From Roseofilum halophilum BLCC-M91 (lineage in GTDB: Bacteria > Cyanobacteriota > Cyanobacteriia > Cyanobacteriales > Desertifilaceae): DNA of 64,000 nucleotides. Shown one piece after another: positions 33,303-40,684 of this stretch. The position numbers and the translations under genes were made by a program. The notes under the pieces were generated by a model. It saw only the letters and a list, made by a program, of their open reading frames with translations, was not told where the DNA came from and did not search any database. The stretch's first letter is position 1. Each line of letters begins with the position of its first letter. The DNA lies in contig NZ_JAQPOK010000041.1 of assembly GCF_030068445.1 (NCBI RefSeq), forward strand, positions 1-64,000, in the 5' to 3' direction.

Positions 33303-33635
33303 AAGATCATTAGTCATTTTTTCCCCAGTTGACGACAAAAATAGATAGGGAGTCAATGTTGTTTTTTTTATTTAATGTTTTGTGGCGATCGCCCGCCCCT
33401 CTCCCAGCATTTTGCCCATCTCTTGCCCAAAAGAACATTCGGATGTTTACTTTTTGGGAGGCGATCGCCGTTGGGTTGGTTATATCAAGTTCGCTTATTC
33501 ATGTCCGCGAAGCGGAAATACCCTAATTAAAAATCCAGGGAGCAAGATGCTCCCACTCCAGTCATATCAAAGAATTCGAGGAGTGCGGGCATCTTGCCCG
33601 CTTCTTAACAAATTTTCATGTCCGCTTTAACAAAT

Positions 33636-33669
33636 TTTCATGTCCGCTTGCGGAAACCGGACTTGATAT
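33636..33669. repeat. 34-bp dispersed element, copy B (inverted)
   Basis: Exact reverse complement of 28883-28916. A partial tandem piece (TTTCATGTCCGCTTTAACAAA) precedes it. Confidence 0.85.
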
Positions 33670-33824
33670 GAGATGAGATATAGCATTTCTCTCTTGCATG
33701 AGGTATAGCCCTCACCCCCAACCCCCTCTCCCACGGGAGAGGGGGCTAAGTCTGTATCTTATCTATTTGAGAAACGCTATAACCTAAAGAAGTATAGCAA
33801 TTCTAAATGAGTTATAAATCATTG

Positions 33825-33906
33825 CCCCTCATCCCCCTACCCCCTTCTCCCACAGGAGAAGGGGAAAAGTCCCTCTCGGAGTGGGAGAGGGATTTAGGGA
33901 GAGGGC
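33825..33906. repeat. CCCTCATCC...GGGAGAGGG dispersed repeat, copy 5
   Basis: Full-length copy with the AGGAGAAGGGG arm and GAGTGGGAGAGGGATTTAGG end. A shorter, diverged copy lies at 33706-33747. Confidence 0.8.
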
Positions 33907-34041
33907 TTTTTCTATTTCACAACTCAAATGGACTTGCTATAGCTTGGAAAAACAGCCATGGGTATTTCTGAATTGCTGCCAATCCTGCAAAATTTAATTG
34001 AAACGGGTTCTTTGGCTCACATTAATTTTAATCAATCGAGC

Positions 34042-34083
34042 GGCGATCGCCCAAATGACTCAAGTTCCTGAATAGGCGATCGC
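34042..34083. repeat. 42-bp direct repeat, left copy, flanking the Uma2 gene
   Basis: Starts and ends with HIP1 octamers (GCGATCGC) around CCAAATGACTCAAGTTCC. Identical to 34759-34800. Together the two copies bracket the Uma2 gene. Confidence 0.95.
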
Positions 34084-34098
34084 CTTTTGCTCCCACTT

Positions 34099-34674
34099 TT
34101 ACCAAATCAAGTGAAGATTCAAAACAAATCCCGGTAAAATATCCCCTCCTGATAAGGTGAGAGGATTGTCTAGAACTTGTTTGGCTTGTCCCTGACGATA
34201 AATTTCGACTTGACGGTTCTTCGGGTTAATGAGCCAACCTAACCGAGTGCCATTGTCCATATATTCCTGCATTTTTGCTTGTAGTAGCTTTAAGGAATCG
34301 CTCGGCGATCGCAGTTCAATCACAAAATCTGGAGATAAGGGTAAAAATTTAGTCTTTTGTTCTGCGGTTAAAGCCTCCCATTTCGCTAAGGGTATCCAAG
34401 ACGCATCGGGGGAATAATCTGCCCCATTCGGAAGAGTAAACCCACCCGATGAATCAAAGACAATTCCTAATTGAGTTTGTCTATTCCATAGGGCTAACTC
34501 TAGGTTAAGGTCAGAATTACGCTTACTGGTTTCCCCTCCTGTGGGTGGCATAACGATCAAGTCCCCTTTAGCGGTTCGTTCTAATCTTAAGTTACGGTTG
34601 GCAGCACACAGTTGATAAAATTGTTCATCCGTAATCGAGGCGGTTTCTGGATTGTTCAAAATCAATGCTGTCAT
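34099..34674 (-). CDS. Uma2 family endonuclease (DUF820)
   Basis: A 191-residue protein of the Uma2/DUF820 family, abundant in cyanobacteria and related to PD-(D/E)XK nucleases. Motifs are GDLIVMPPTGGETSKRN, then SGGFTLPNGADYSPDASWI, and the core PDFVIELRSPSDSLKLLQAKMQEY with its Asp/Glu pair and downstream Lys. The C-terminus LSGGDILPGFVLNL is typical. Biological roles are unproven; many copies per genome suggest mobility. Exact 42-bp direct repeats on both sides suggest insertion or recombination as a unit. Confidence 0.88.
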   Translation of the reverse strand: MTALILNNPETASITDEQFYQLCAANRNLRLERTAKGDLIVMPPTGGETSKRNSDLNLELALWNRQTQLGIVFDSSGGFTLPNGADYSPDASWIPLAKWEALTAEQKTKFLPLSPDFVIELRSPSDSLKLLQAKMQEYMDNGTRLGWLINPKNRQVEIYRQGQAKQVLDNPLTLSGGDILPGFVLNLHLIW

Positions 34675-35128
34675 GTTTTTATCTCGCTGAACCTATCAAA
34701 ATCCTAACAGATCCCATGCAGCGAAGACTAATCTCTAGGGGGTGCTGATGCCCAGGAGGGCGATCGCCCAAATGACTCAAGTTCCTGAATAGGCGATCGC
34801 GAAGCGATGAGTCCCATTATCGCCAACCCCTCAAAATAACATTCAGATGTCCATAGACAGCCTGGGAACGACCTGCTTTAATCTAAGAAATGCCAAGAAA
34901 ACAAGCAAAATATTATTTTTATGCTCAAATTCTTAAGAAATTCTAAAGTCCTCGCTTCGGAACGACTTAATCCCTTGGGACGGAATGATATTGCTTGAGT
35001 TCCAACAGTAGATTTTTATCTAGTCCATTCGGGTGTGAGGGGTATTGTGTCTCTAAATAAATCGGGGAAAGGAACAGACTTGAGATTCCTGATCTACCAA
35101 GATTTCTGAAGTTAACCCAATCAAAATT
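34675..35128. other. Spacer upstream of the COP23 gene
   Basis: A 454-bp spacer holding the right 42-bp repeat and HIP1 sites. From about 34840 the DNA is AT-rich and non-repetitive, and probably carries the promoter and leader of the downstream exported-protein genes. No intact ORF or RNA gene is recognised. Confidence 0.45.
34759..34800. repeat. 42-bp direct repeat, right copy, flanking the Uma2 gene
   Basis: Identical to 34042-34083, same orientation, 717 bp apart. Confidence 0.95.
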
Positions 35129-36115
35129 ATGAAATTTAAATTCAATCGCTCCAACTGGTTCTCTCGCGTGTTGATGGGAACCGCAATTCTCGCAACTTTG
35201 GGCGTTATGGTTCCTGAAGTCGTCAATGCAAACGGTGCTGAAAGTCAGGATACCTTGGCTGTTTATCCGCGACTTTCTGCCCAAGAACTGGCAGAACATC
35301 GGCGCAAGCAAATTGAGGAACTGGTCAAGGAGATCGAAAAAACTCAGGCAGAAATGAACGCCAATCCTCAACAGTTTTGTCAACAAGAAAATGGGCAAAA
35401 ATGTGCGGTTTTGAGTAACCAACTTCAGGTAACCGCCGGACTCTTCTATAGTATGGGAGAAGCCTTGCAAGAGCAAAACAATCCACAACAAGCACAGAGG
35501 CAGTTTGAAAAGGCAGGTAGCTTTACGGAGCAGGCCAATCGAATTCAATCACTAACTCGTGGTATCCAAAGTGGCTATTACACTGAAGGCACTGGAGGTT
35601 CGTATCCAGGTTTAGATGAAAATCTGGTGAGCTATCAGGAGGCTGAAAAATCAGATTTGCAACAAGAAGCAACTGGATTCTTCCAACAAGGTGAGAACCA
35701 ATTAGCTTATCAAAGTATTGGCCAAGTTTCTAAAGTTGGGAAACATTTCGACTGTCGCCAAAATAATGGTCAGTGGCAAACAGTTGTCAACAAGAATTCT
35801 CAAAGTCACCCTCTGATTCTTTGGGGCGATCTAGGAGGATACTCAACTGAAGCTCGCTGTAACGCTGTTTCAGCACGTTTAAACAATCTGGAATCTCATG
35901 TTGTTCAAGATGTAGCTCAAACATTTAAGGTGGATGAGATCGAGGTCGATCAGAAGAAAGTTACGGTGGTTTGCGTACCCGATCGCGGTCGATGCAACAG
36001 CGAAAATGCAATCTTTACTCTGACGCGAGCCTCTAGACCCAGTAACTGGGAGATTCAAGAGCAATTTATCGGTTTGGTTAACGACCCCGGATCGGAGGCT
36101 CCCATCCGCAATTAA
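35129..36115 (+). CDS. Exported protein with C-terminal COP23 domain
   Basis: A 328-residue protein with a signal peptide (hydrophobic VLMGTAILATLGVMV, cleavage near VNA-NG). The middle (about 50-150) is helical and Gln-rich with a TPR-like pattern (FYSMGEALQEQNNPQQAQRQFEKAGSF is TPR in style). From about 200, FDCRQNNGQWQTVV, LILWGDLGGYSTEARCNAVSARLNNL and VVCVPDRGRCNSENAIFTL match the COP23 family, first described as a circadian-oscillating membrane-associated protein in cyanobacteria. The four Cys residues may form disulfides. It shares leader style (VPEVV-x-A) with the next gene, suggesting a common origin or operon. Confidence 0.75.
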   Translation: MKFKFNRSNWFSRVLMGTAILATLGVMVPEVVNANGAESQDTLAVYPRLSAQELAEHRRKQIEELVKEIEKTQAEMNANPQQFCQQENGQKCAVLSNQLQVTAGLFYSMGEALQEQNNPQQAQRQFEKAGSFTEQANRIQSLTRGIQSGYYTEGTGGSYPGLDENLVSYQEAEKSDLQQEATGFFQQGENQLAYQSIGQVSKVGKHFDCRQNNGQWQTVVNKNSQSHPLILWGDLGGYSTEARCNAVSARLNNLESHVVQDVAQTFKVDEIEVDQKKVTVVCVPDRGRCNSENAIFTLTRASRPSNWEIQEQFIGLVNDPGSEAPIRN

Positions 36116-36201
36116 TTCAGTTCATTCCGTAGATTGGGCTGGAATACATAACCCAATCTACCCTCTACCATTCATCTTTTGCACAACTATCCAAACTGAC
36201 A

Positions 36202-36681
36202 ATGTTTAATTTTCTTCGTTTTCCAAAAATTCTGCCCATGCTCGCTGGAGCGATCGCCCTATTTTCTGTAACTGGAATCGTTCCTGAAGTCGTTCGCGCT
36301 GATAGCTCTTTAGCGACAGGAAACTACCGAATTGCACAAAGCTCAATTGAGGGACTTGAGGGACTTGGTGCGATTGAGGGAGTGGAAGCGCTTCAGCAGG
36401 TCATGGAAAAAATGCTCAAGACGTTGGCAGAAACGTCTTACGCTCAGGGCGAAACTGCTCTAGAGGAACAAGATTTTCAACAAGCAATGAACCACTTTAA
36501 TGAGGCAATTGAACGTTACTCAGAATATGCCGAAGCTTATGTTGGGAGAGGGGCAGCCCGCGCTCAATTGGGCGATCAATCCGGCGCTGTTTCTGATTTA
36601 CAAACTGCCGCCAGTTTGTTCCAAAAACAAGGCAATACCGAAGCCTACCAGCAGATTCAGCAAGTCTTACAAGGACGGTAA
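36202..36681 (+). CDS. Exported TPR protein
   Basis: A 159-residue protein with a signal peptide resembling that of the upstream gene (MLAGAIALFSVTGIVPEVVRAD). After a linker come at least two TPR units (about 78-150): AETSYAQGETALEEQDFQQA, MNHFNEAIERYSEYAEAYVG and GAARAQLGDQSGAVSDLQTA. Such proteins scaffold protein contacts in the periplasm. It follows the COP23 gene by 86 bp and precedes the first SLH gene by 8 bp, so an operon is likely. Confidence 0.75.
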   Translation: MFNFLRFPKILPMLAGAIALFSVTGIVPEVVRADSSLATGNYRIAQSSIEGLEGLGAIEGVEALQQVMEKMLKTLAETSYAQGETALEEQDFQQAMNHFNEAIERYSEYAEAYVGRGAARAQLGDQSGAVSDLQTAASLFQKQGNTEAYQQIQQVLQGR

Positions 36682-36689
36682 GTAGTCAA

Positions 36690-37061
36690 ATGATATCAAA
36701 ATTTCTTCGCAAATCATTGCAAAACACATTGAAAATTATGGTCATTGCTCTGGCTATATGCGGAGCGATCCTTCTCCCACAAAGCATTCAAGCTCATACT
36801 TCTAGTTTGGTTCCTGCTAACTCATCGCAACTTGAAAATACCCCAGATATCTCTCAACTAATAGCCCAACGTTATTATAGGGATGTAGTACCTACCGATT
36901 GGTATTTTCAAGCTTTACAAAGTTTAGTAGACCGCTATGGAGTCATTCCAACTCCAGATCCTGACGACTCACTTGAGCGATTTAGACCAAACCAACCAGT
37001 AACACGAGCAGAATTTGCTTCTGTGCTAAATCAGGCTCTCGATATCATCTCTAGCCGCTAA
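36690..37061 (+). CDS. Small exported single-SLH-domain protein, copy 1
   Basis: A 123-residue protein. The signal peptide (IMVIALAICGAILLPQSIQA) is followed by a short linker and one S-layer-homology-like domain: YYRDVVPTDWYFQALQSLVD, RYGVI, then FRPNQPVTRAEFASVLNQAL. SLH domains bind pyruvylated secondary wall polymers or peptidoglycan, and occur in cyanobacterial outer-membrane porins; here there is no porin barrel. Closely similar to the next gene, with near-identical DNA over the signal peptide, showing recent tandem duplication. Confidence 0.75.
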   Translation: MISKFLRKSLQNTLKIMVIALAICGAILLPQSIQAHTSSLVPANSSQLENTPDISQLIAQRYYRDVVPTDWYFQALQSLVDRYGVIPTPDPDDSLERFRPNQPVTRAEFASVLNQALDIISSR

Positions 37062-37070
37062 AAACACAAC

Positions 37071-37111
37071 GCGATCGCCTTTCTGGGTGTCGAGGGGGCG
37101 ATCGCCACAAC
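37071..37111. repeat. 41-bp HIP1-bounded element, copy 1
   Basis: Starts GCGATCGCCTTTCTGGGTGT and ends GGCGATCGCCACAAC. Identical to 37607-37647. One copy follows each SLH gene, so the duplicated unit included the 3' flank. Confidence 0.95.
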
Positions 37112-37152
37112 CCAAATAATTTTTTGTACACAATCAGCCACATTATCAACTC

Positions 37153-37578
37153 ATGAAAAACCTAAATGTTTTGCACAAATTATTGCAAAATACATTGAAA
37201 ATTATGGTCATTACTCTGGCCATATGTGGAGCGATCCTGCTTCCACAAAGCATTCAAGCTCATACTTTTAGTTTGATTCCTGCTAACTCATCGCAACTGG
37301 AAAATACTCATTACCCAGTTGAGTCACTCGATATCGAAAATGCACCTGAGATATCCCAAATAACGAGCGTGAGTCAATATAGGGATGTAAGACCTACTGA
37401 TTGGTATTTTCAAGGTTTACAAAGTTTAGTAGAACGGTATGGTGTAACTGTTCCTGGAGATTCAGATGGGCTATTTAGAGGAAATAAGCCAGTAACACGA
37501 GCAGAGCTAGTTGCCACACTCAATGCTGCTCTCGATCGCATGAATCAACTCATTGCTGCTGCGACTGCTGACTACTAA
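37153..37578 (+). CDS. Small exported single-SLH-domain protein, copy 2
   Basis: A 141-residue paralogue of the preceding gene. The signal peptide and first linker are almost identical (IMVITLAICGAILLPQSIQA). An 18-residue insertion follows (HYPVESLDIENAPEISQ-like), then the SLH-like domain YRDVRPTDWYFQGLQSLVE, LFRGNKPVTRAELVATLNAAL. The coding parts have diverged more in the domain than in the leader. Function as for copy 1: envelope-associated, otherwise unknown. Confidence 0.75.
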   Translation: MKNLNVLHKLLQNTLKIMVITLAICGAILLPQSIQAHTFSLIPANSSQLENTHYPVESLDIENAPEISQITSVSQYRDVRPTDWYFQGLQSLVERYGVTVPGDSDGLFRGNKPVTRAELVATLNAALDRMNQLIAAATADY

Positions 37579-37606
37579 AGGTCACCGATCGACTAAACCA
37601 TGTCAA

Positions 37607-37647
37607 GCGATCGCCTTTCTGGGTGTCGAGGGGGCGATCGCCACAAC
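37607..37647. repeat. 41-bp HIP1-bounded element, copy 2
   Basis: Identical to 37071-37111, same orientation, 536 bp apart. Confidence 0.95.
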
Positions 37648-37723
37648 AAGCCCCTTAAATTTGAACTGGAGACACGCGATCGCATTCCGAACCCATCAGG
37701 ATGCGATCTTTTTCTTCCCTCCC

Positions 37724-38041
37724 TCAGTTCAGGCAAACATAGATAATCTCTGCATTTCCTAAAATTTCTTCGCGTCGCAGCCAATTTTCACTACGCTCTA
37801 TCGCCCTTTTACTGACAAAATCAATCGGCCTGCTCACCAAATTTTCCAGTTCTTGCTGCATCTCCATCACCTTAAATAATCCCCAACGAGCATCCGGAGA
37901 GAAGGTAAACAAGAAATCAATATCGCTGTTCGGGTTGAAATCATCGCGCAGAATAGAGCCAAACACCGATAATTCAACAATTTTCCAGCGCTGGCAAAAC
38001 TGGGCTATTTCTGGTTCTGGTAAGTTGATTTGTCGCTTCAT
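37724..38041 (-). CDS. Minimal nucleotidyltransferase (MNT-type antitoxin-like)
   Basis: A 105-residue protein with the polymerase-beta-like motif VFGSILRDDFNPNSDIDFL (GSx10DxD). In MNT-HEPN modules such proteins AMPylate and neutralise a HEPN ribonuclease. No HEPN gene adjoins; instead the gene lies 10 bp downstream of a UPF0175 gene on the same strand. It may be an orphan MNT or part of an unusual pair. The catalytic GS and both Asp residues are present, so it looks active. Confidence 0.82.
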   Translation of the reverse strand: MKRQINLPEPEIAQFCQRWKIVELSVFGSILRDDFNPNSDIDFLFTFSPDARWGLFKVMEMQQELENLVSRPIDFVSKRAIERSENWLRREEILGNAEIIYVCLN

Positions 38042-38051
38042 TTTCTGAGAC

Positions 38052-38411
38052 TTATTTCAGGCATTCCCAATCGTTTTCATCCACAATAGGACTGACCAAA
38101 TCTCCTGTAATTTTAGCTTTACCCGCAATCAAAGGTGAAGGTTGGCGGCGTTGTTTTAACTCTGCAATGCTTTGAAGATCTCGTTCTAGTTCCGCTTCAT
38201 CATAGTTTAAATAAACTCCCATGCTCTTCAAAAAAGCATGAGTCTCTAGACGCGAAGAAATCCCAAGAGTGCGGCCAACTTCTGCGGTACTCAATGCTCC
38301 AGAACTGTAGGCATCAGCCACAAGTATTTCTAAAACTCTGCGCTCGATAGGTTTAGACTCTCCACCTAATCTTTGCGCGATTCGATCCGGTATTTCAAGG
38401 GTAATTTGCAT
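38052..38411 (-). CDS. UPF0175 family protein (antitoxin-like)
   Basis: A 119-residue protein. The N-terminus MQITLEIPDRIAQRLGG, then RRVLEILVADAYSSGALSTAEVGRTLGISSRLETHAFLKSMGV, matches UPF0175, which contains a short HTH and is usually found beside a PIN-type toxin (DUF3368). Start ATG 38411 has GGAGAG upstream; an ATG four codons earlier does not. It is followed at 10 bp by the MNT gene, with which it probably forms one transcript. Confidence 0.8.
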   Translation of the reverse strand: MQITLEIPDRIAQRLGGESKPIERRVLEILVADAYSSGALSTAEVGRTLGISSRLETHAFLKSMGVYLNYDEAELERDLQSIAELKQRRQPSPLIAGKAKITGDLVSPIVDENDWECLK

Positions 38412-38517
38412 CGCTCTCTCCATTGGATGGGTCTCAATAGTATAACACCTAGAACGGCGATCGCCTCTAACGACACCTCAAGATTAGACTGCCACATCCT
38501 TCTACCTCCAGCCTACG

Positions 38518-38913
38518 CTAAAGCCAATCTTCCAACATCAAATCTTCAACCCTGTGCATATCGGAATCATGGGAAACTAGAAGCAGATTATGGGCGATCG
38601 CCGTTGCTGCAATTAAAATATCCGCATCTTCCATTGGCTCTCCTTTCCGTTTTAGATTGGCATGAATTTGTGCCGCTCTCTCGAAAATTGCCAGATCGCC
38701 CACGATTACTTGATATTTCTGACATAAGTCCTGAAAATCCTTAAGCTGACGAGTTGCCCCATTCGCAATCAATCCTCGTTTGATTTCATAGTAAGTCATT
38801 CCGGCGAGGAAAACGCTTTCACCTAAAACATCTAGGTTTCCCATTTTTTCCTGGACTTTTCTATTATTCTTCAAAATTGCTGTGACAATATTCGTATCCA
38901 GTAGATAACCCAT
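38518..38913 (-). CDS. vapC: PIN-domain ribonuclease toxin (VapC-type), module 1
   Basis: A 131-residue PIN nuclease. The acidic active-site residues are in place: Asp in YLLDTNIV, Glu in TYYEIKRG, Asp pair in EDADILIAATA and Asp in SHDSDMHRVE. VapC toxins cleave RNA and are neutralised by a co-encoded antitoxin. The antitoxin gene ends 6 bp upstream on the same strand. It is closely related to the second PIN gene at 39302-39700 (identical GEPMEDADILIAATAIAHNL). Confidence 0.92.
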   Translation of the reverse strand: MGYLLDTNIVTAILKNNRKVQEKMGNLDVLGESVFLAGMTYYEIKRGLIANGATRQLKDFQDLCQKYQVIVGDLAIFERAAQIHANLKRKGEPMEDADILIAATAIAHNLLLVSHDSDMHRVEDLMLEDWL

Positions 38914-38919
38914 GGTGAC

Positions 38920-39216
38920 TTACCATTTACCTTCCACTGCGGCATCAAAAATAGCCATCTGTTCTGGCGTTAGCTCGTTCAACGTTCCCGCAACAGCCTC
39001 TCTCACCATTACCCGCTCAACTCGATCGGTCAATTCCGACTCATCCACAGCACAAAGCTCCTGGGTATCCACTTGTGCCAATAGGTTAGAAAAGATGCTC
39101 ATCACCTCATCTTTTTCTAATCGCTCTCTGAACTTCTCGTTTTCTTGGAATAAGCGATCGACAATTTCAGAAATTCGACTGATGACGACATCTTGCGCTG
39201 GAAAAACTTGGGTCAT
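38920..39216 (-). CDS. Putative antitoxin of PIN module 1
   Basis: A 98-residue mainly helical, acidic protein directly upstream of the PIN toxin. It is paralogous to 39706-39999: ISEIVDRLFQENEKFRERLEK in the first half and GTLNELTPEQMAIFDAAVEG at the end. I do not recognise a classic VapB DNA-binding fold (AbrB, RHH or Phd). Its role as antitoxin is inferred from position and from co-duplication with the toxin. Confidence 0.7.
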   Translation of the reverse strand: MTQVFPAQDVVISRISEIVDRLFQENEKFRERLEKDEVMSIFSNLLAQVDTQELCAVDESELTDRVERVMVREAVAGTLNELTPEQMAIFDAAVEGKW

Positions 39217-39301
39217 AATCTTCTCCCCTACAATATGGACAGACTATAGATAGTATAACTTCCAGAAGTCAGAGGCGCGATCGCTCCCTGTCCTCCTCCA
39301 G

Positions 39302-39700
39302 CTAAAGCCAATCTTCCAACTTCACATCTTCAACCCTCCGCATATCCGAATCATGGGAAACCAGAATCAGATTATGGGCGATCGCCGTTGCTGCAATTAA
39401 AATATCTGCATCTTCCATTGGCTCTCCCTTGCGTCTTAAATTGGCATGAATTTCCACAGCTTTCTGGAAAATATTGAGGTTATCCAAATACAACAGAGGA
39501 ATGCGAGCGCACCAAATCTCTAAATTCGCCAACTGCCGAGTGGCATTAATATACAAAAGTCCTCTTTTAACTTCATAGTAACTTACGGCACTCAGATAAA
39601 TCTCTGCACCTTGACCTTCGATATACTGTAATCGAGTCACTACCCTTGAATTTCTCTTCACCAGTGCAGTAATAATATTCGTATCGAGCAAATAACCCAA
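39302..39700 (-). CDS. vapC: PIN-domain ribonuclease toxin (VapC-type), module 2
   Basis: A 132-residue PIN nuclease with the same catalytic pattern: YLLDTNIITALV, SYYEVKRGLL, GEPMEDADILIAATA and SHDSDMRRVED. The C-terminus (SHDSDM...VEDxxLEDWL) is shared with module 1, while the 50-100 region has diverged, where toxins usually contact their antitoxins. Its antitoxin lies 5 bp upstream. Modules 1 and 2 are separated by 85 bp and arose by tandem duplication. Confidence 0.92.
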   Translation of the reverse strand: MGYLLDTNIITALVKRNSRVVTRLQYIEGQGAEIYLSAVSYYEVKRGLLYINATRQLANLEIWCARIPLLYLDNLNIFQKAVEIHANLRRKGEPMEDADILIAATAIAHNLILVSHDSDMRRVEDVKLEDWL

Positions 39701-39705
39701 TCCGA

Positions 39706-39999
39706 TTATCTCCCGGCAACTGCCGCATCAAATTGTGCCATTTCTTCTGGTGTCAGTGTATCTAACATGCCATAAACTAATTCCGTTGCCATTAAGAGAT
39801 CGACTCGGCGGAGTAACTCCTCTTCTTCTAGCAATAAAATGCTATCGCGATCGACACTTTCAAAGACATTCAACAACATCTCCATTATTTTCTGTCGATC
39901 GAGTTGCTCCCGAAAACAAGGGTTCTCATCCATTAATTTTTGAACGATATTGGAGAGACGGAAGGTAAGGGTATCCGTAGCAGGAACTCGATTTATCAT
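39706..39999 (-). CDS. Putative antitoxin of PIN module 2
   Basis: A 97-residue helical protein paralogous to 38920-39216. Shared landmarks are LSNIVQKLMDENPCFREQL and GMLDTLTPEEMAQFDAAVAG, with a conserved FDAAV-G end. The AT-rich upstream region with a HIP1-rich flank is probably its autoregulated promoter. Antitoxin function is inferred from adjacency to a PIN toxin. Confidence 0.7.
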   Translation of the reverse strand: MINRVPATDTLTFRLSNIVQKLMDENPCFREQLDRQKIMEMLLNVFESVDRDSILLLEEEELLRRVDLLMATELVYGMLDTLTPEEMAQFDAAVAGR

Positions 40000-40183
40000 A
40001 ATTTTTTGAGGCTAACTATACCTTTGATAACAGCCAGAAATCAGAGATATTATAACTCCCAGACGTGAGAGGGGCGATCGGACTCCGTATCCCATTGGCG
40101 ATCGCCCCCCAGACTGTGAGATACTGAGAAAATTAGGGTAAGCGTCCTCTAAAATGAGGAAATATTTCTATCCAGAGAGGGCT

Positions 40184-40582
40184 ATGGGATATCTCACTGT
40201 CATTAGCGAAACCGGTTTTCCTCATTCTGTGTGTTGCTTTGAATACAACCATAAATCAGAATGGTATGCCTTCAAACCGAAAATCCCCAAATTCCCCCTC
40301 TGTCCTGGCTATATCGATCGCTCCGATAGAACTCCCTACATCAAACACTGGGTCAAATTTGCAATTCCTGACTCCGACTTAGAGCAAACGATTAAGCAAA
40401 TGTTCAGTAAATACCGAGGATTAATCTATTGCATTGGTAAAGGCCCCGATTGCGTTACCCTATCTGTAGATGTAGCTCAGTGGTGTGGTTTAACGCTCCC
40501 ACCCCCCCCTAATCTGATTCCCGGTCATCTGGTATCGAAGTTAGCTAAACTCAATTCCAGTTTAGTCCAAGAATACTATTAA
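40184..40582 (+). CDS. Unknown protein, possibly a permuted papain-like hydrolase
   Basis: A 132-residue protein. ATG 40184 is chosen because AGAGG lies six bases upstream; an ATG ten codons earlier has no such site. Visible features are an early GFPHSVCCFEYN block with a His, a Trp/Tyr-rich segment (EWYAFKPKIPKFP), and late YCIGKGPDCVTLSVDVAQWCG with a Cys preceding a helix. The His-then-Cys order resembles circularly permuted NlpC/P60 or LRAT-like enzymes, but similarity is weak. No signal peptide. It stands alone beside the toxin-antitoxin island. Confidence 0.5.
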   Translation: MGYLTVISETGFPHSVCCFEYNHKSEWYAFKPKIPKFPLCPGYIDRSDRTPYIKHWVKFAIPDSDLEQTIKQMFSKYRGLIYCIGKGPDCVTLSVDVAQWCGLTLPPPPNLIPGHLVSKLAKLNSSLVQEYY

Positions 40583-40684
40583 ACGAAGCTGACAAAATTC
40601 GGCGATCGCCGATCCTGCAAGAGTTCTAGAATTTCAGTTAAGACAAGGGTTTTACCCTTTTGATAGAACAGGGATCAAACAGGG

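Larger units (their letters stand above)
32973..34098. other. 1.1-kb repeat-rich spacer without an intact gene
   Basis: It contains a palindrome AACATCCGGATGTT near 33120 and a similar CATTCGGATGTTTACT near 33435; three copies of the CCCTCATCC...GGGAGAGGG element (33222-33302, 33706-33747, 33825-33906); hairpins GGGAGCAAGATGCTCCC near 33540 and GCGGGCATCTTGCCCGC near 33585; and the 34-bp element (33636-33669). The 37-codon frame at 33958-34071 (MGISELLPILQNLIETG...) ends inside a direct repeat and may be a gene remnant. Confidence 0.7.

Noticed and set aside
34967-35548. 193-codon minus-strand ORF overlapping the COP23 gene start
   Set aside because: The plus strand encodes a signal peptide and a COP23 protein; the minus frame has no recognisable family.
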